A stretch of DNA of 64,000 nt, taken from contig VDMD01000005.1 of assembly GCA_007026445.1 (NCBI GenBank), forward strand, positions 372,001 to 436,000, given 5' to 3'. The notes beneath the pieces were generated by a model, which ran no database searches, was not told the origin of the DNA, and saw only the letters and a program-made list of their open reading frames with translations. Shown piece by piece: positions 1 to 11,500 of this stretch. A program made the position numbers and the translations under genes. The DNA comes from Schizophyllum amplum. Its lineage: Eukaryota; Basidiomycota; Agaricomycetes; Agaricales; Schizophyllaceae. Position 1 is the stretch's first letter; each line of letters starts with the position of its first letter.

Positions 1-743
1 CGGGCGCGCAGCAATGAGTACAGAGAGGGGTTTGTCATTTGGCGGGCTGAAGATAGGCAAGATGTCATGGGATAGTGGGGCTGTACAGAGGAAAGGGGGA
101 GTCAAGCTAGAGGAAGTAAGGTAAGCGGCAGGCGATGGTGGAAGTTGAACATTGCGAAAGTCCGGACGTCGCGTCATCATGGTCGGCCGGCCGGAATCGC
201 CGGCGTGAGAATTTCAATGCCCTTGTTCTCTTTCGGTCAATCAACTAGTGACGCGACGGTTCTCCATTCACACCTTGAGGCTCTTGCTATGATCTTGCGT
301 ATACTCAGTATCAAGGAATCACGACGGCGACTTACATTGACAAGACTTGGGCTTTCCCAACCAGCAATAAGAGTCCTCTGCATCACGCAATTTGGGGAAG
401 AGTCTACGAAGACGCGAACGTCACTTGCGGCGCCCTGCTCTCATTCTGGCGGCCCAAAGTATCAACCCACAAGCATCTTATCTGGCTTTAACGTCGCCTG
501 ACTGTCCGTGGCGCCACGGCGAAGTTGCCCTTCTAAGAGGTTGACGCCATACTGCATAGAAATGTACGCCTATGTGCACTCACCGCGCGTGCTTCTCCTA
601 GTGCAAAATAAGCGGCTGTCCCTGGTTGGTCTACCTGTGGGGCAAGTGACGACTTGTACATCGTTGCTTATATGCTGTAATTCACCACACGCATTCTCTC
701 GAGTTGTCTTCCGGACGATCCTGCCACCGGACGACCTGCCGCG
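1..743. other. Upstream region without recognised gene
   Basis: I see no open frame with a recognisable domain on either strand. The segment ends at the start codon of the MFS transporter, so its right part presumably holds that gene's promoter and leader. No convincing TATA box or repeat was found. Confidence 0.4.
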
Positions 744-3436
744 ATGTCTTCTGTGAGCAGTGCCAGCGAGCTGAAGCCGAAGCGCCCGTGGACTAGCTAT
801 GTCTGGTGAGTGACCCGCTCATAACTGTTTGACAGGCGCCTAATTTCTGTTGGCAGGGATACCTGGGACAAGCCTCCGGAGGAGCGTCGCTTCCTGTTCA
901 AGCTCGACTGCTGCCTCTTGACATACGCCGCCCTGTCTTACTTCAGCAAATAAGTCGCCATTATCTGCATGTTCCAGCTGCTGCTTACTGTTAGTCTCCG
1001 ATTACGTACCTCGATCAGCAGAACATCACGGTCAGTCCGCCGATTCTCGAACCGTGTTTTGGTCACTAATCTTGGCCTTCAGAACGCCTACGTGTCGGGT
1101 ATGAAGGAGGAGTGAGTCTCCATTGATCTGTTCCGCGAAGAGCTAATCGACTGACCGCTGAGTACTGTAGCCTGAATCTGTAAGCAGCCCCGCCCTCCCT
1201 GTACATCAACTAGAAACTGCACTATAGCGTCGGCAACGACCTGAACTACATCACGACGGCGTGGACGTGCGGATATGTCATAGGCCAAATCCCATCTAAG
1301 TGTGTTCATATTCTACGCCGATCTTTGCTGCCACTCAATTCGCCTACTACAGCATGCTGATCACCCGCGTTCGGCCATCCATCTGGGCGAGTCTGGTCCC
1401 GCACGCATATAATGCCAGAAATCTGACCTCTGGCAGATACCAGCAATGGAACTCATCTGGAGCGCATTCACCATGATTTTGGCGACCACAAAGAACTTCA
1501 GTAGCGTCGTTGCGCTACGCTTCTTCGTCGGTGCGTTTTGACGCGTTACTATGTGGCGTCCTTGAGACTCACATTACCTGTCAAGGCCTCGCCGAATCTA
1601 CCTTCTACCCTGCTATTCAATACGTGATCGGCAGCTGGTATAAGGGCGACGAGCTTGCCAAGCGCGCCTGCATTTTCCACGCGAGTGGTCTACCTCTGTG
1701 AATAGTTTTGTATATGCTGACGCACTGCCTAGACTGCTAGCGCTATTGGTCCGATGTTCAGCGGCTTCCTGCAGACGGTCAGCCGCCTCAATCACGCGAA
1801 AACCACTGTGCTAACGGCATGATTTGTAGGGTGCATACAACGGGCTTAACGGTGTACACGGCCTGCCTGGTTGGAAGTGTATGTCCCATGTTATCTCGCC
1901 AGCGATATGGCTTGACGCCTTATACAGGGTTGTTCATAATCGACGGCCTGATAACGGTGCCCATCGCGCTGTTAGGATTCCTCATCATGCCAGGTCTATT
2001 CGCTTTCCAGTTAGTCAAAGATGCTCGACTGCTGATCCGTGCACATAGATCTTCCCAGTAACACGAAGCCGTCTATATTCTATACAGAAGAGCAGCTCCG
2101 GATAGCCAACGAGCGGATGGAGAAGATCGGAAGGAAGCCGCCCACCCACTATACTAAAGCCAAGGTGCGTTCGTTCGCCACACACGTCTCCGCCTTTGCG
2201 AGGCCGACTCATCCCCTCCTCAGGTCATCGGGTTCTTCAAGACCTGGCACCTATACACGCTTGTTCCACGTATGTTCGCTGTCTTCGTGCGCTTTACAGT
2301 ACCCACAATAACACACATACGCAGTATACGTACTCGTACGTCGCCGTCAGCGACTAGGCGGTCCTCTCACTGTTCTTCACAGTTTAACAACGGCAGCTAT
2401 CCCTCCCAGTCGATGATTTTCTGGTTCAAGAGCTTCACTGTCGAGGAGCAGGGTCGCGCGTTCTCCATCGCGCAGATCAATACGTACCCGCTAGGACAGA
2501 ATGTCATGCAGATCATCACAAGTGAGTCCACTCACTCCTCGTGCGACTGCCCTTGGGTATTCACTGCCACTGTGCACCGATATTGACGCTCTAACGCAGC
2601 TCTGGTGTATGCCTGGTGGTCCGACGCGATGCAGCTGCGGTGGCCGCCGATGCTGTTCGCAGGGGTGAGTATCCCCCGTTTATTGCGCTCATCTTCCGGG
2701 AGCTGACGGACTGGCGGCATCAGTGCTGGAACATGTCTGTCGCCATTGCGCTCGCGGCCACGCCGGTCTATACGCATATAGGGACGCGGTGGGCGTTATA
2801 CTACATGGTTCGTCTATATCGTTAGTGACATTCAGACCACCTGATCTCACTGCACACAGACCTCCGTCAGCGGCGGCCTCTCCGGGCTCATCTTGGCGTG
2901 GGCCAATGAGCTGACCGGCAATGATAGCGAGAGTGCGCGTCCTGACCCTGTACTGCTTAAACGTCTTATTGATCGGAATATACAAACTAGAGCGCTCGTT
3001 TGTCGTCGCGTGCTGCAATACTTTTGCGTACGTCTTCCAGGCGTGGTTGCCGATGTGCGTTCTTCCATTTGCTCGCGTCGAAGCAAAGTCCCTGACCGCA
3101 TCCTCATTCAGTGTCCTCATCCCGCAAGTCGAGCAACCAAGGTATGTCGACCTGCTCCATTGCGTGTAGCATGCACTGACTAGCGCTTAGGGTACTGAAG
3201 GGTAACATATCGTGCGCCGTCATCATGGTTGGCATGAGTGAGTACAGCATTTCGCCCAATGCTTTGTTTATTCACTGATGTCTCCAGTGTCTTTCGCGAT
3301 GCTTACACTCTACCTCTCCCGCCGGGACGAGAAGCGAGCGGCGGCAGGGCGGAGCGCTGCAGAGGAAGACAGCGCAAGCATCAATGAGGCGCGTAAGGAA
3401 TCGTTGGATAAGTCCGTTACTGGATTGCCACTGTAG
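744..3436 (+). CDS. MFS transporter, anion:cation symporter family (pantothenate/biotin permease-like)
   Basis: Predicted plasma-membrane permease of the fungal Dal5/Liz1/Vht1 group, which imports small organic anions such as pantothenate, biotin or allantoate; the substrate cannot be told from sequence. Family signatures are the stretch YFSKYLDQQNIT, then NAYVSGMKED, GNDLNYITTAW and GYVIGQIPSN near the N-terminus, and WHLYTL and FNNGSYPSQS in the middle. I could assemble 23 exons totalling 1497 bases (498 residues) with every phase consistent, so the gene looks intact. Exons include a 9-base one (1171-1179) and an 11-base one (2325-2335). Three introns are non-canonical: AT-AC at 950-1005 and GC-AG at 1387-1436 and 1681-1732. 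A paralogue with the same exon pattern lies inverted at 25661-28443. The start gives MSSVSSASELK, matching the paralogue's start. Confidence 0.88.
950..1005 (+). other. AT-AC intron in MFS transporter (first copy)
   Basis: The exon ends AGC AA and the intron begins ATAAGT and ends TTAC. Removing 950-1005 restores AAG TAC CTC GAT (K-Y-L-D) within the family motif YFSKYLDQQ. Read through, the frame stops at TAA (951-953), and no GT-AG pair nearby restores it. The donor resembles the U2-type ATAAGT form, not the U12 consensus ATATCCTT, and no U12 branch site is evident. Confidence 0.75.
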
Positions 3437-3812
3437 GATTATGATGTACGCTAGACGACGAGACAGACTATGCAGAGAAATGAGATCTTCAGAGACAGAC
3501 CGGACGACACGAAATCACAGGCAAAGCATGTGGCGATGTCTCCATCTTGGTGCATGCTGGGCGAAAATTGGCAAGATGGCCAAGCCAAGCCCTGCAGTGA
3601 GGTCCGGAGAAATCTGCAGCAGCAGACAACGCAGGAGATTTAGGAACCAGTGTTTCTATATACGAAAATGGGGATGAACTCATATCGTGTTCAGTATGAC
3701 CGACAAGCAACAAAGGAGTCCATTGATATAATCAGAAAAGTAAGGCATTGAGGGAGTAACTCGCAAAGCCGCATAGGGCTAGGAGCAACCGGTGAACGTC
3801 TCGAGACGGCGA
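3437..3812. other. Intergenic, no gene seen
   Basis: The 3' flank of the MFS gene. Its right part, from about 3690, resembles the sequence at about 4680-4790, so it belongs to the tandemly duplicated unit that also carries the two copies of the unknown gene to the right. Confidence 0.45.
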
Positions 3813-4533
3813 TTACAGTTTGTCGAAGGTCCAAACAATGGTGTGGGAACTCGCCGAGCGGAATGCCTGTCGATGTGCGTAAGTGAACGCGGACACATTC
3901 CTCACATTGGTGGCACTGGGATGGGCACGGCGAAGCAAAATGACTCCAATGAGGGTGGTGTGGTATTGCAAGGGCAAGGTGAGGTACGGTAAGCAAAGAC
4001 GTAGTCTCCAAAGTAGACGTGCAGGGCAGGGAAAGACGAGGCGCGCCGCACATCATGAGATGGCATTAATGCGTAACACTGACGGTGACACGCACCACGC
4101 TTCCTCAGCAAGATCTTGACTTGCTTGTCCGCCTCCTCTTCGGTAAGCTGGATAGGCGAGTGCCAAAAGTCCTGCTTCTCAGCGCGATGTAATTCAATCA
4201 CTTTCTCCAGCGGAAAATCCACATAGTGACGCGGCGAGGTAACAAGGATCCAGCTCCAAGCGTAAGGGGGAGGTCCATCGGGGTTCGACACGACTACGAG
4301 GTTGATACTATTAGGGTACCTTGCGAAGGCGTCGTTGATGAGGATACCAATTTGCCCATCATCATCCTTCGCTTTTGGCGCCCACTTAGCTTGACCTCTC
4401 TTTTCCGCAAGTTGCGTCGCCCATTGATAGGCAGCTGCGGCTTCGTGCGTGATGGGGTAACCGCCTCGGAGGGTGCGGACGACGAACTGTGACTCCTGTT
4501 GGGAAGCGTTGTCTGAGCCTGGTCTGAGCTCAT
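3813..4533 (-). pseudogene. Frameshifted copy of an unknown tandem-duplicated gene (copy a)
   Basis: Relative to copy b (4790-6215) this copy keeps most of the protein: QFVVRTLRGGYPITHEAA, then NDAFARYPNSINLV and TSPRHYVDFPLEKVIEL. After the ATG at 4533 it carries about 11 extra bases, which puts the conserved body out of frame, and the only in-frame path upstream meets a TAG. In the short last exon one extra C shifts the frame before the TAA at 3813-3815. Two independent shifts make it a probable pseudogene. No domain was recognised. An unrecognised upstream exon could rescue the first shift but not the second. Confidence 0.65.
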
Positions 4534-4789
4534 GCTGGAAACTGGCTGGAAGAGCACGCTAGGTAGGTGTACGTGTATTATAATGGGGCGAAAGGATTAT
4601 GTGACCGCGAAGTTTGACTTCGGCGTCTGGGGATTGATTTATTATTTAACCGATAAGTTGAGGAGTTGAACGTTGGAGCTTGAAGCAACACAGGATTCCA
4701 TAGATATAACAAAAGAGGTAGTTCATTGTGCGAGGCTTGGGAAGTCGCCACAGGGCTAGAAAGCACAGATGAACGTCTTGAGACGGTGA

Positions 4790-6215
4790 TCAACATTTGT
4801 CGAGGGTCCAAATAACGGTGTGGAAGTCGCCGAGCGGAATGCCTGCCGGTGTGCGTAAGTCATCGCCATCGATGGGAGAAGGCTCGGCGAGGCGTGGCGA
4901 GACCGGCGAGGTAAATTTTCAATGAGGGAGGTGAGGTCGGGAGATACGAAAAGGAAAGACGAGGGGCACAGAATCATGATGTTGCTTGAGATGGTACCAC
5001 GTAGCGCTGATACGCACCAAGGTTTCCCAACGAAAACTTCACTTCCTTGTCTCCCTCCTCTTCGGGAAGCTGGACAGGCGAGTTCCAAAAGTCCTGCTTC
5101 TTCTGTAGTTCGATGACCTGCTCGCGCGGAAGTTCCACATAGTGACGCGGCGAGGTAGCAATGATGAGGTTGCGACCGAGCGGCGCATCTGGGTCCGAAG
5201 CGGCTACGAGGTTGATACTAGGGTACCTTGCGAAGGCGTCGTTGATGAAGAGGGCAGTCGCCCCGTCATCGTCCTTGGATGTCGGCGTATGGGCGTTATA
5301 CTGTCCGGAAAATCAAAAGATTAGAGCACAGGTGCAACACACGAAAAACATGGTAGCCGGATTCGAATCAAAACTATAGAGCATAGCCGGCTATAGATGA
5401 TGATCAAATTGAAACAGCATAGGTGATCGGATGACTGTGACGCTGTGTGACGATGACGCATTCTCGTGATCTGATGCGTGACTCGGCCGTTACCGCGCTG
5501 GACTCACACGGTTCGACTTTGAGCGACGAGTGCGGGGGAATGCTCGCAGTGGTTCTCCGGCCCCCCTGTGCGTCAATTTGCATCATCCCTGGGACACCCA
5601 TTTGATGAGTTGGTTGGATCTGAAAGAGGCGTAGAGGGCAGATCTAGGGGCTGGGCCACGCCGCGTCGCCTGGCGGCCTGAGGCCTCCCGCCAACTTACT
5701 TAACCGCGCGGAGTGCTGATGAGCACTCAGATCCGTCCGTTTTGCCTATACGTGAAGGAGGTTCAGAGTGTATGTTATTGAAGAGCCAGGGGAGGGGTGA
5801 GCAACCTCGACCGCGCTGAGTGTGGTTGCCGGCAGTTCCACACCTGTCGCTCAAAGTCGAACCGTGTGAGTCCAGCGCGGTAACGGCCGAGCTACGCATC
5901 AGATCACGAGAATGCGTCATCGTCACACAGCGTCACAGTCATCCGATCACCTATGCTGTTTGATCTATAGCCGGCTATGCTCTATAGTTTTGATTCGAAT
6001 CCGGCTACCATGTTTTTCGTGAGATGCACCTGCGCTCTATCATTTTGATTTTCCGGACAGTATAACGCCCATATCGGCGCCCACTCAGCTTGACCTCTCT
6101 TCTGCGCAAGTTGCGTCGCCCATTCATAGGCAGCTTCGCGCGTGATGGGGTAGCCGCCACGGAGGGTGCGGACAACAAACTGTGGCTCCGGTTGGGAAGT
6201 GTTGGTTGAGTTCAT
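4790..6215 (-). pseudogene. Unknown gene (copy b) split by a foldback element
   Basis: Starts MNSTNTSQPEPQFVV at 6215 and, once the element at 5288-6073 and one copy of its 6-base target duplication are ignored, reads on in frame through TSKDDDGATALFINDAF, IIATSPRHYVELPREQVIEL and QDFWNSPVQL to a donor GTGCGT. A last exon encodes IPLGDFHTVIWTLDKC and stops at 4790-4792. The intact ancestor would be about 150 residues with one intron of roughly 190 bases. No signal peptide, membrane segment or known domain is visible; it may be a lineage-specific basidiomycete protein. Copy a supplies the empty site that confirms the reading. The insertion lies in coding sequence, so no full product is expected. 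Confidence 0.7.
5288..6073. mobile_element. Foldback/MITE-like element with long terminal inverted repeats
   Basis: A 786-base insertion. Its ends are inverted copies of each other, starting TATGGGCGTTATACTGTCCG on the left and ending with its complement on the right. The inverted repeats span about 5288-5527 and 5846-6073 and differ by only a few substitutions and short indels. Each holds the palindrome ATAGCCGGCTAT. The flanks repeat TCGGCG (5282-5287 and 6074-6079), a 6-base target duplication. The middle, about 5528-5845, has no coding potential that I can recognise, so the element is non-autonomous. The superfamily is not identifiable: a 6-base duplication is not the usual one for the common TIR families. 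Confidence 0.88.
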
Positions 6216-6408
6216 GCTGGAAACAGGCGGGAAAAAGCGTGAACTCGTGTTATTACGATCGGGCGAAAGAATCATGTGACCGCGAGCGAACGCGTCATCG
6301 ATTGTCCGCTAACTTTAAGCGCCTGACTTGTCCTGACTCGCCATCGGCACGGACGCTGGTTTATAACGCAGAGTCTACGGCTGTCTTCACAATCAGATCT
6401 GTCGCAAA

Positions 6409-8388
6409 ATGGTGTACCAGCGGGAGCAGTATCATTTGTTCTCGTTACCTGCTGAGCTTTTGATCAATCTCACTCCGCGAACACTCGTCAATCAGCCTGA
6501 CGCCCAAGAACCCACCCCGCCGCCTACTCCTCCGCCCAATCCGGAGAACTCACGCGCATGCAATATATGTCTGGCCGCGTCCTTCGCCAACGTTGATGAT
6601 CAGCGAACGCACTTCCGATCCGATTGGCATCGATACAATGTCAAGGCGCGCCTGAACGGCAGCAAGCCGGTTACACAGGCAGAGTTCGCAACTATGCTGG
6701 ATAGTGCGTTACTCTACCAGTCTTGGGACATGCGTATTTATCCTGCTTTCAGCCTTGGAGGACTCATTATCTGGGTCCGAATCCTCCACAGACGCCGAAG
6801 GCTCAGAATCCGACGCGGTCAACACCCTCGTCAACAGAACGAAACGGCTACATACGCGCCCCGAGTCTCCTACCGACGACACACCTAATACGCCACGTAC
6901 TGCAATCACCTGGTTTCACTCGCCTCCATCCACTCAGCTAGGCGTCTATCGTGCCATATTCTCTACCAGGGACTCTACCTCTTCCGCGCAGCTGGATGAA
7001 CTCCGAGAAATGCAAACGTCCCCGCCTGAAGGTCGCAAGTGGGCGCTTTTCATGGTGGCTGGCGGGCATTTCGCTGCCTCCATCGTCCGTGTCAGCCCCG
7101 GGCAGGAAGACGAAGAATCCGAAGACGCGACTGCGAAGAAGAAGAAGAAGCTCAAGCAGCCGAAACCTGACACGGAGGTGCTGCTGCACAAGACCTTCCA
7201 TCGATACACTAGTTAGTGACTGTTTGTATCTTCGTAATTTCTTGTTAATCAACCATCTTACCAGCACGAAGAAAGCAGGGCGGGTCACAAAGCACCAACG
7301 ACAACTCCAAGTCGAAAGCGGTCAGTGCAGGTGCGATGCTCCGCCGATACGGCGAGCAGGCGCTGCGCGAAGACATCCGCGGCCTCCTCACAGAATGGGC
7401 CGAGGACATCGCCGACTGCGAGCGCATCTGGATCCGCGCCTCTACTGCCAACCGCAAGATTTTCATCAACTACGAAGACGCGGTCATCGACAAGGCCGAC
7501 GCACGCCTCCGCACCTTCCCCTTCCCTACCCGCCGCCCCACACAAGCGGAGATCGCGCGCTGTCTGCAGGAGCTCGTCCGCGTCAAGGTCTCGCACTTCA
7601 CCGAGGAGGAGCTCCAGGCGCAGGACGACGCCGCCCGCGCCGCGCTGCCCAAGCCCCGGCCCGCACCCACACCCGCACCCGCGCCCATCGAGAAGCCCAA
7701 GGCGCCGAAGTTGTCCCCCGAAGAGGAGGCCCTCCGCGACAAGTGGATCCGCCTCGTCGACATGATCACCCGCGGCCGGCTCGAGCCCCTGCAGTCCTTC
7801 TGGGCGCGCGAGGGCGCCGGTCTCGGCGGGCCCGACGCCCCCATCCCCGCCTTCGCCAACGAGCGCGCGCGCACAATCCTGCAGCTCGCAACGCGCGAGG
7901 GTCAAGTGGACATCGTGCGCTGGCTGCTCGAGGACGCGGACGCGGACCCCACCGTGCCCGCAGACGAGGGCCGCGCCGCGTACGACCTCGCGCGCACGCG
8001 TGAGGTGCGCGACGTGTTCCGCCGAGCAGCGGGCGACAGGCCAGGGCGCTGGGACTGGCTGGGCGCGGCGCACGTGCCCAGCGCGTTGTCGCGTGAGGCG
8101 GAGGACGCGAAGGAGGAGAAGCGCCGCGTGCGACGGAAGGGGTTGAAAGACAAGATCAAGGAGCGGGAGGCGCGGGAGAAGAAGCCTGGGGATGAGCCGA
8201 TGGAAGCGGAGCCTCTGCCTGAGCCGGAGCCTGTGCGTGCAGAGCCGAAGGCGGGACCGCGCAAGTTGGGCGGGACGGCGGGGGCGGCAGAGGGAATTAC
8301 GGGCTTGACACCGGAGATGCGTGCACGCGTTGAGCGGGAGCGCAGGGCGCGCGCAGCAGAGGCGCGATTGAGAGGCATAGGCGGTTGA
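6409..8388 (+). CDS. VMS1: VMS1/ANKZF1-type peptidyl-tRNA hydrolase (ribosome quality control)
   Basis: Three exons (6409-6703, 6753-7211, 7265-8388) give 625 residues. Order: a zinc finger near residue 60 (CNICLAASF, then H-x5-H in HFRSDWH); the VLRF1 release-factor-like domain with WALFMVAGGHFAASIVRV; the catalytic GxxQ loop as GGSQ at residues 257-260, followed by AVSAGAMLRRYGEQALRED; ankyrin-like repeats (TILQLATREGQVDIVRWLLE); a charged coiled-coil region; and at the C-terminus a VCP/Cdc48-interacting motif fitting R-x5-AA-x2-R at residues 609-619. In yeast and human this protein cleaves peptidyl-tRNA on stalled 60S ribosomes and recruits Cdc48. All key residues look present. It converges on POL3 with about 190 bases between the stops. 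Confidence 0.93.
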
Positions 8389-8580
8389 GCAAGTAGTGTG
8401 TACTCGTGTACATTGCATCTGTAGCATAGTGATCCAGAGACATGAGGAGCCTGAGTGAATATAATTGCGGGGTATACAAAACAGAACTAAGTATGTCATG
8501 CGGAATTCTGCTACAAAGCGTCGGGGCAGCCGTCCATCCTCAAATCACGTCCATCCTCAAACCACATCCTCCCTCTTCAA

Positions 8581-11500
8581 CTACCATGCGTCGTTATCGA
8601 AGCGCTCAAGCACGGCGTTGACGTCCTCCACATCCTTCTGCGCCTTTTTCCGCATATAGAAGATGGGGCAGTCCTTAGCGGAGCACAAGACATCCTACAG
8701 AACCTCAGTAAGCAATCATGCCACAAAGACAACGACATTCGTGCGACTGACCTGATGCAACGAGCCCTGACACCGCTGACACTGCGTCCACAGCCGTGCA
8801 AACCGTGTCTGCAACTCCGAAGCCGAGATCACCTGCTTCTGATACAGCTCGCCCATCCGCCCTCTGCAGTTATTGCAGACAGCGCCGCCTAAACTCATCT
8901 TCAGGATTTCACGAAGTAGGTTGAGATGAAGGCACGCACCTGGTTGACTGTTTACACCGGCGCGCAGGGGCGTCTTGCATCCTAGACACGTCACCGTCTT
9001 GACCGCGAACTTCATGAGACCACCAACAGTCGGCGTCGCAATCTGGATTGTGCGTGTGTGGTCGCCCGATACTGGTGGGCTTGTCAGCATTGAAGTTCGC
9101 AGCCCCATGGCAACCGACTCACATAGCGAGTTGGCCTTGCTGCCCAAGATGGGCTCGAAAATACGCATGAGGGGCTTTGACAGCTGATTTTCTAGGTAGT
9201 ATTGCGTGTCTATCGGGACGTTGTTCTCCAGTACGTAGAGGGGGTCTTCAGCCTTCTCGTACGCGGCAGCACCTGGCAGTGGGTCAGCGCAGATCCCGGT
9301 GAGCTATCCTAGATAAGATCGCACCCTTGATCCCTTTGATGATGACATACGCCACACGGTCACCCAGCGCAGGCGCGGAGTGCTTGTCACGTTTCCTCAT
9401 GCGCTCAGCGAGCTCGACGTGAGCCTGCTTGCCGGCGTAATCTAACCTTCGTTCAGCATACGGAAGATGCTTTGCGATGGGAATGCGCACCTGCTTTGGC
9501 AAGCGCCTTTGTAATCACCAGCTGCGACATGTCGACTTTGTTCTGCAGCAGCTCGGAGATGACGTGCTTCACGTAGCTGCAGAATTCCGTTTGAGCCTCT
9601 GGTATACGATGAGGAAAGGAGAGGCGCACTCTTCCGCGCCCTTGACATCGCGGTCAATGAGCATCTTGTGAAGGCACGTTTCGATAACAGTAGACACGAG
9701 ACGGCAATTGTCTCGACGGACAGTCTATACCGAAATATGCATATATGAGCATAGAACATGATGAAGCGACACGCAGAACACACCTCGATACCCTTGGAGT
9801 CCAGCTTGTCGTACTTATCCGCCCGCGTCCAGTACAGGCCAGCGTAGCGTTTCTTGCTGATGAGCAAGTACGGAAAATATACTTTCTCGAACTCAAGCTT
9901 GATCGGCTTGACGAACTTGGCCGTGACAAAGTCGGCGGCCTCCGCACCCAAGCTCATGACGGTCGGGAGGTCCCCGGGCCCGAACTTGATCATGACGGAA
10001 TCCGTGTCACCGTAAATGACCTCCGCATCGTGCTTGTAGCCATTCGCGATGCAGTATTGAGACTCGACTTCCTGTCTGCGAGTCAGCAACATTCCAATAA
10101 ATGAACGACGAAAGTCGCACCTGCTTTGTCTTCTCGATCATCTGACGACCATAGGATGTCGTACTTGAGGAGATGGCCAGACAAGGCAGCTTGCCGATGG
10201 TCGCACCCGTGAATCCGTAGACCGAGTTGGCACTGATCTGTTTATGAGAGGTGAGCAAGGTATTCAACGTCGTTCGATTCAGCAGACAAACCTTCAAAGC
10301 CAACTGCCGACCGTCCAGCACGGCGCGTCGGAAGGGGTCCGTCTCCTTCTTCAAGTCTGCCTTTGCGCGCTTACGAGCCGAAATCAGATCTTCGAGGACC
10401 GTAGGCAGCAGCCCCTTCCTCCTTGCCGACGTCACGAAGAAATCTACATCACAATGCATTAGCCTCCAGTCCCACCGACGCCTTGTCGCACCGTCCATCA
10501 CAAAACACACCGCCTCACTCACCATTATTCGGCGTCTGGATGTAATCCACATCCTTCACCAGCCCCAACCTCTCAATTGTCCACTTATCCACGAGTGTCG
10601 TATAGCACAAGTTATGCGCCATCATGATCGACGGGTACAGCGAGCTGAAATCCAGCGTCGCAATGGGCGCGTCGTAATACCCCTTCTTCGGCTCGATGAC
10701 GGTGGCGCCCTCGTACTGCTCGTCCGAGCCCTCGCCTTTAAGCGCGGGGACGATATAGTTCTCCGAGTTCGCCTTGCGGAAGAGCTGGGAGAGGACCTTG
10801 ATGGACTGCCCGCGGGCGAGGAGGTAGTTAAAGGGAACACCGGTCACGCGAGCCATTTCAATGTAGTTGACGAAGCACATGAGCTTGTCGAGGAGGCGTT
10901 GGGGGAGGTAGGCGTCCTGTGGGGTGGTGAGTGGAGAAGGATTTTATAAGTGAAGAACGGACCTTCAAGCAGTACACAGCGAGTCGCCGTCGCGACTCGT
11001 CCGTGCCGTTTTGGAGTTCTGTGATAATGGAGTGGTGCACGTCTTCCTTCTGCTCGCCGAGGAACTGCGCGCAGACGGAATTGAGCGAGTAGCTACGAAG
11101 CTTGTGTTCGCGCTGCATGAACTGCAGGATATCGAGCTGCAAGCGACCATCCAGGGGAGTATCTTTTGAGTCGCGCTGTCCATATGCTTTGGACGAGAAA
11201 TGCGTGTCCTTTACGACCGTTTGCTTGTCTGGGAGAGGGTCAGGGGACGTCTCGCAAAGTTCGGCAAGAAAACGTACTTCTTAGCCGGCCAAGGAACGGG
11301 AACCTGTCGAGCTTCAGACTGCCCGCGCGATCCATGAGGTACGGGAAATCGAAGTTCGATATGTTGTATCCAATGACCACGTCCGGATCAACCTCCTCCA
11401 CAAAGTCGCGCCACTTCATCAGCATCTCCTTCTCCGTCTTGTACGACAGCACCTGACTGCCCACAATGTGCGCGCACGAGTTGAGCGTAAACACGTTCCG

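Noticed and set aside
950..1005. U12-type (minor spliceosome) intron
   Set aside because: The donor is ATAAGT, not ATATCCTT, and no TCCTTAAC-like branch site lies near the end in either paralogue. The U2-type AT-AC class fits better.
5360..5380. tRNA gene suggested by a GATTCGAATC T-arm-like sequence
   Set aside because: It is part of both inverted ends of the foldback element, with no acceptor, D or anticodon arm around it.
5288..6073. Tc1/mariner-type element with TA duplication
   Set aside because: The ends can be read as TA-flanked, but only a 6-base TCGGCG duplication restores the coding frame and matches the paralogue's empty site.
7285..8499. 404-codon open frame antisense to VMS1
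   Set aside because: A shadow of the high-GC VMS1 exon, whose sense frame carries all known motifs.
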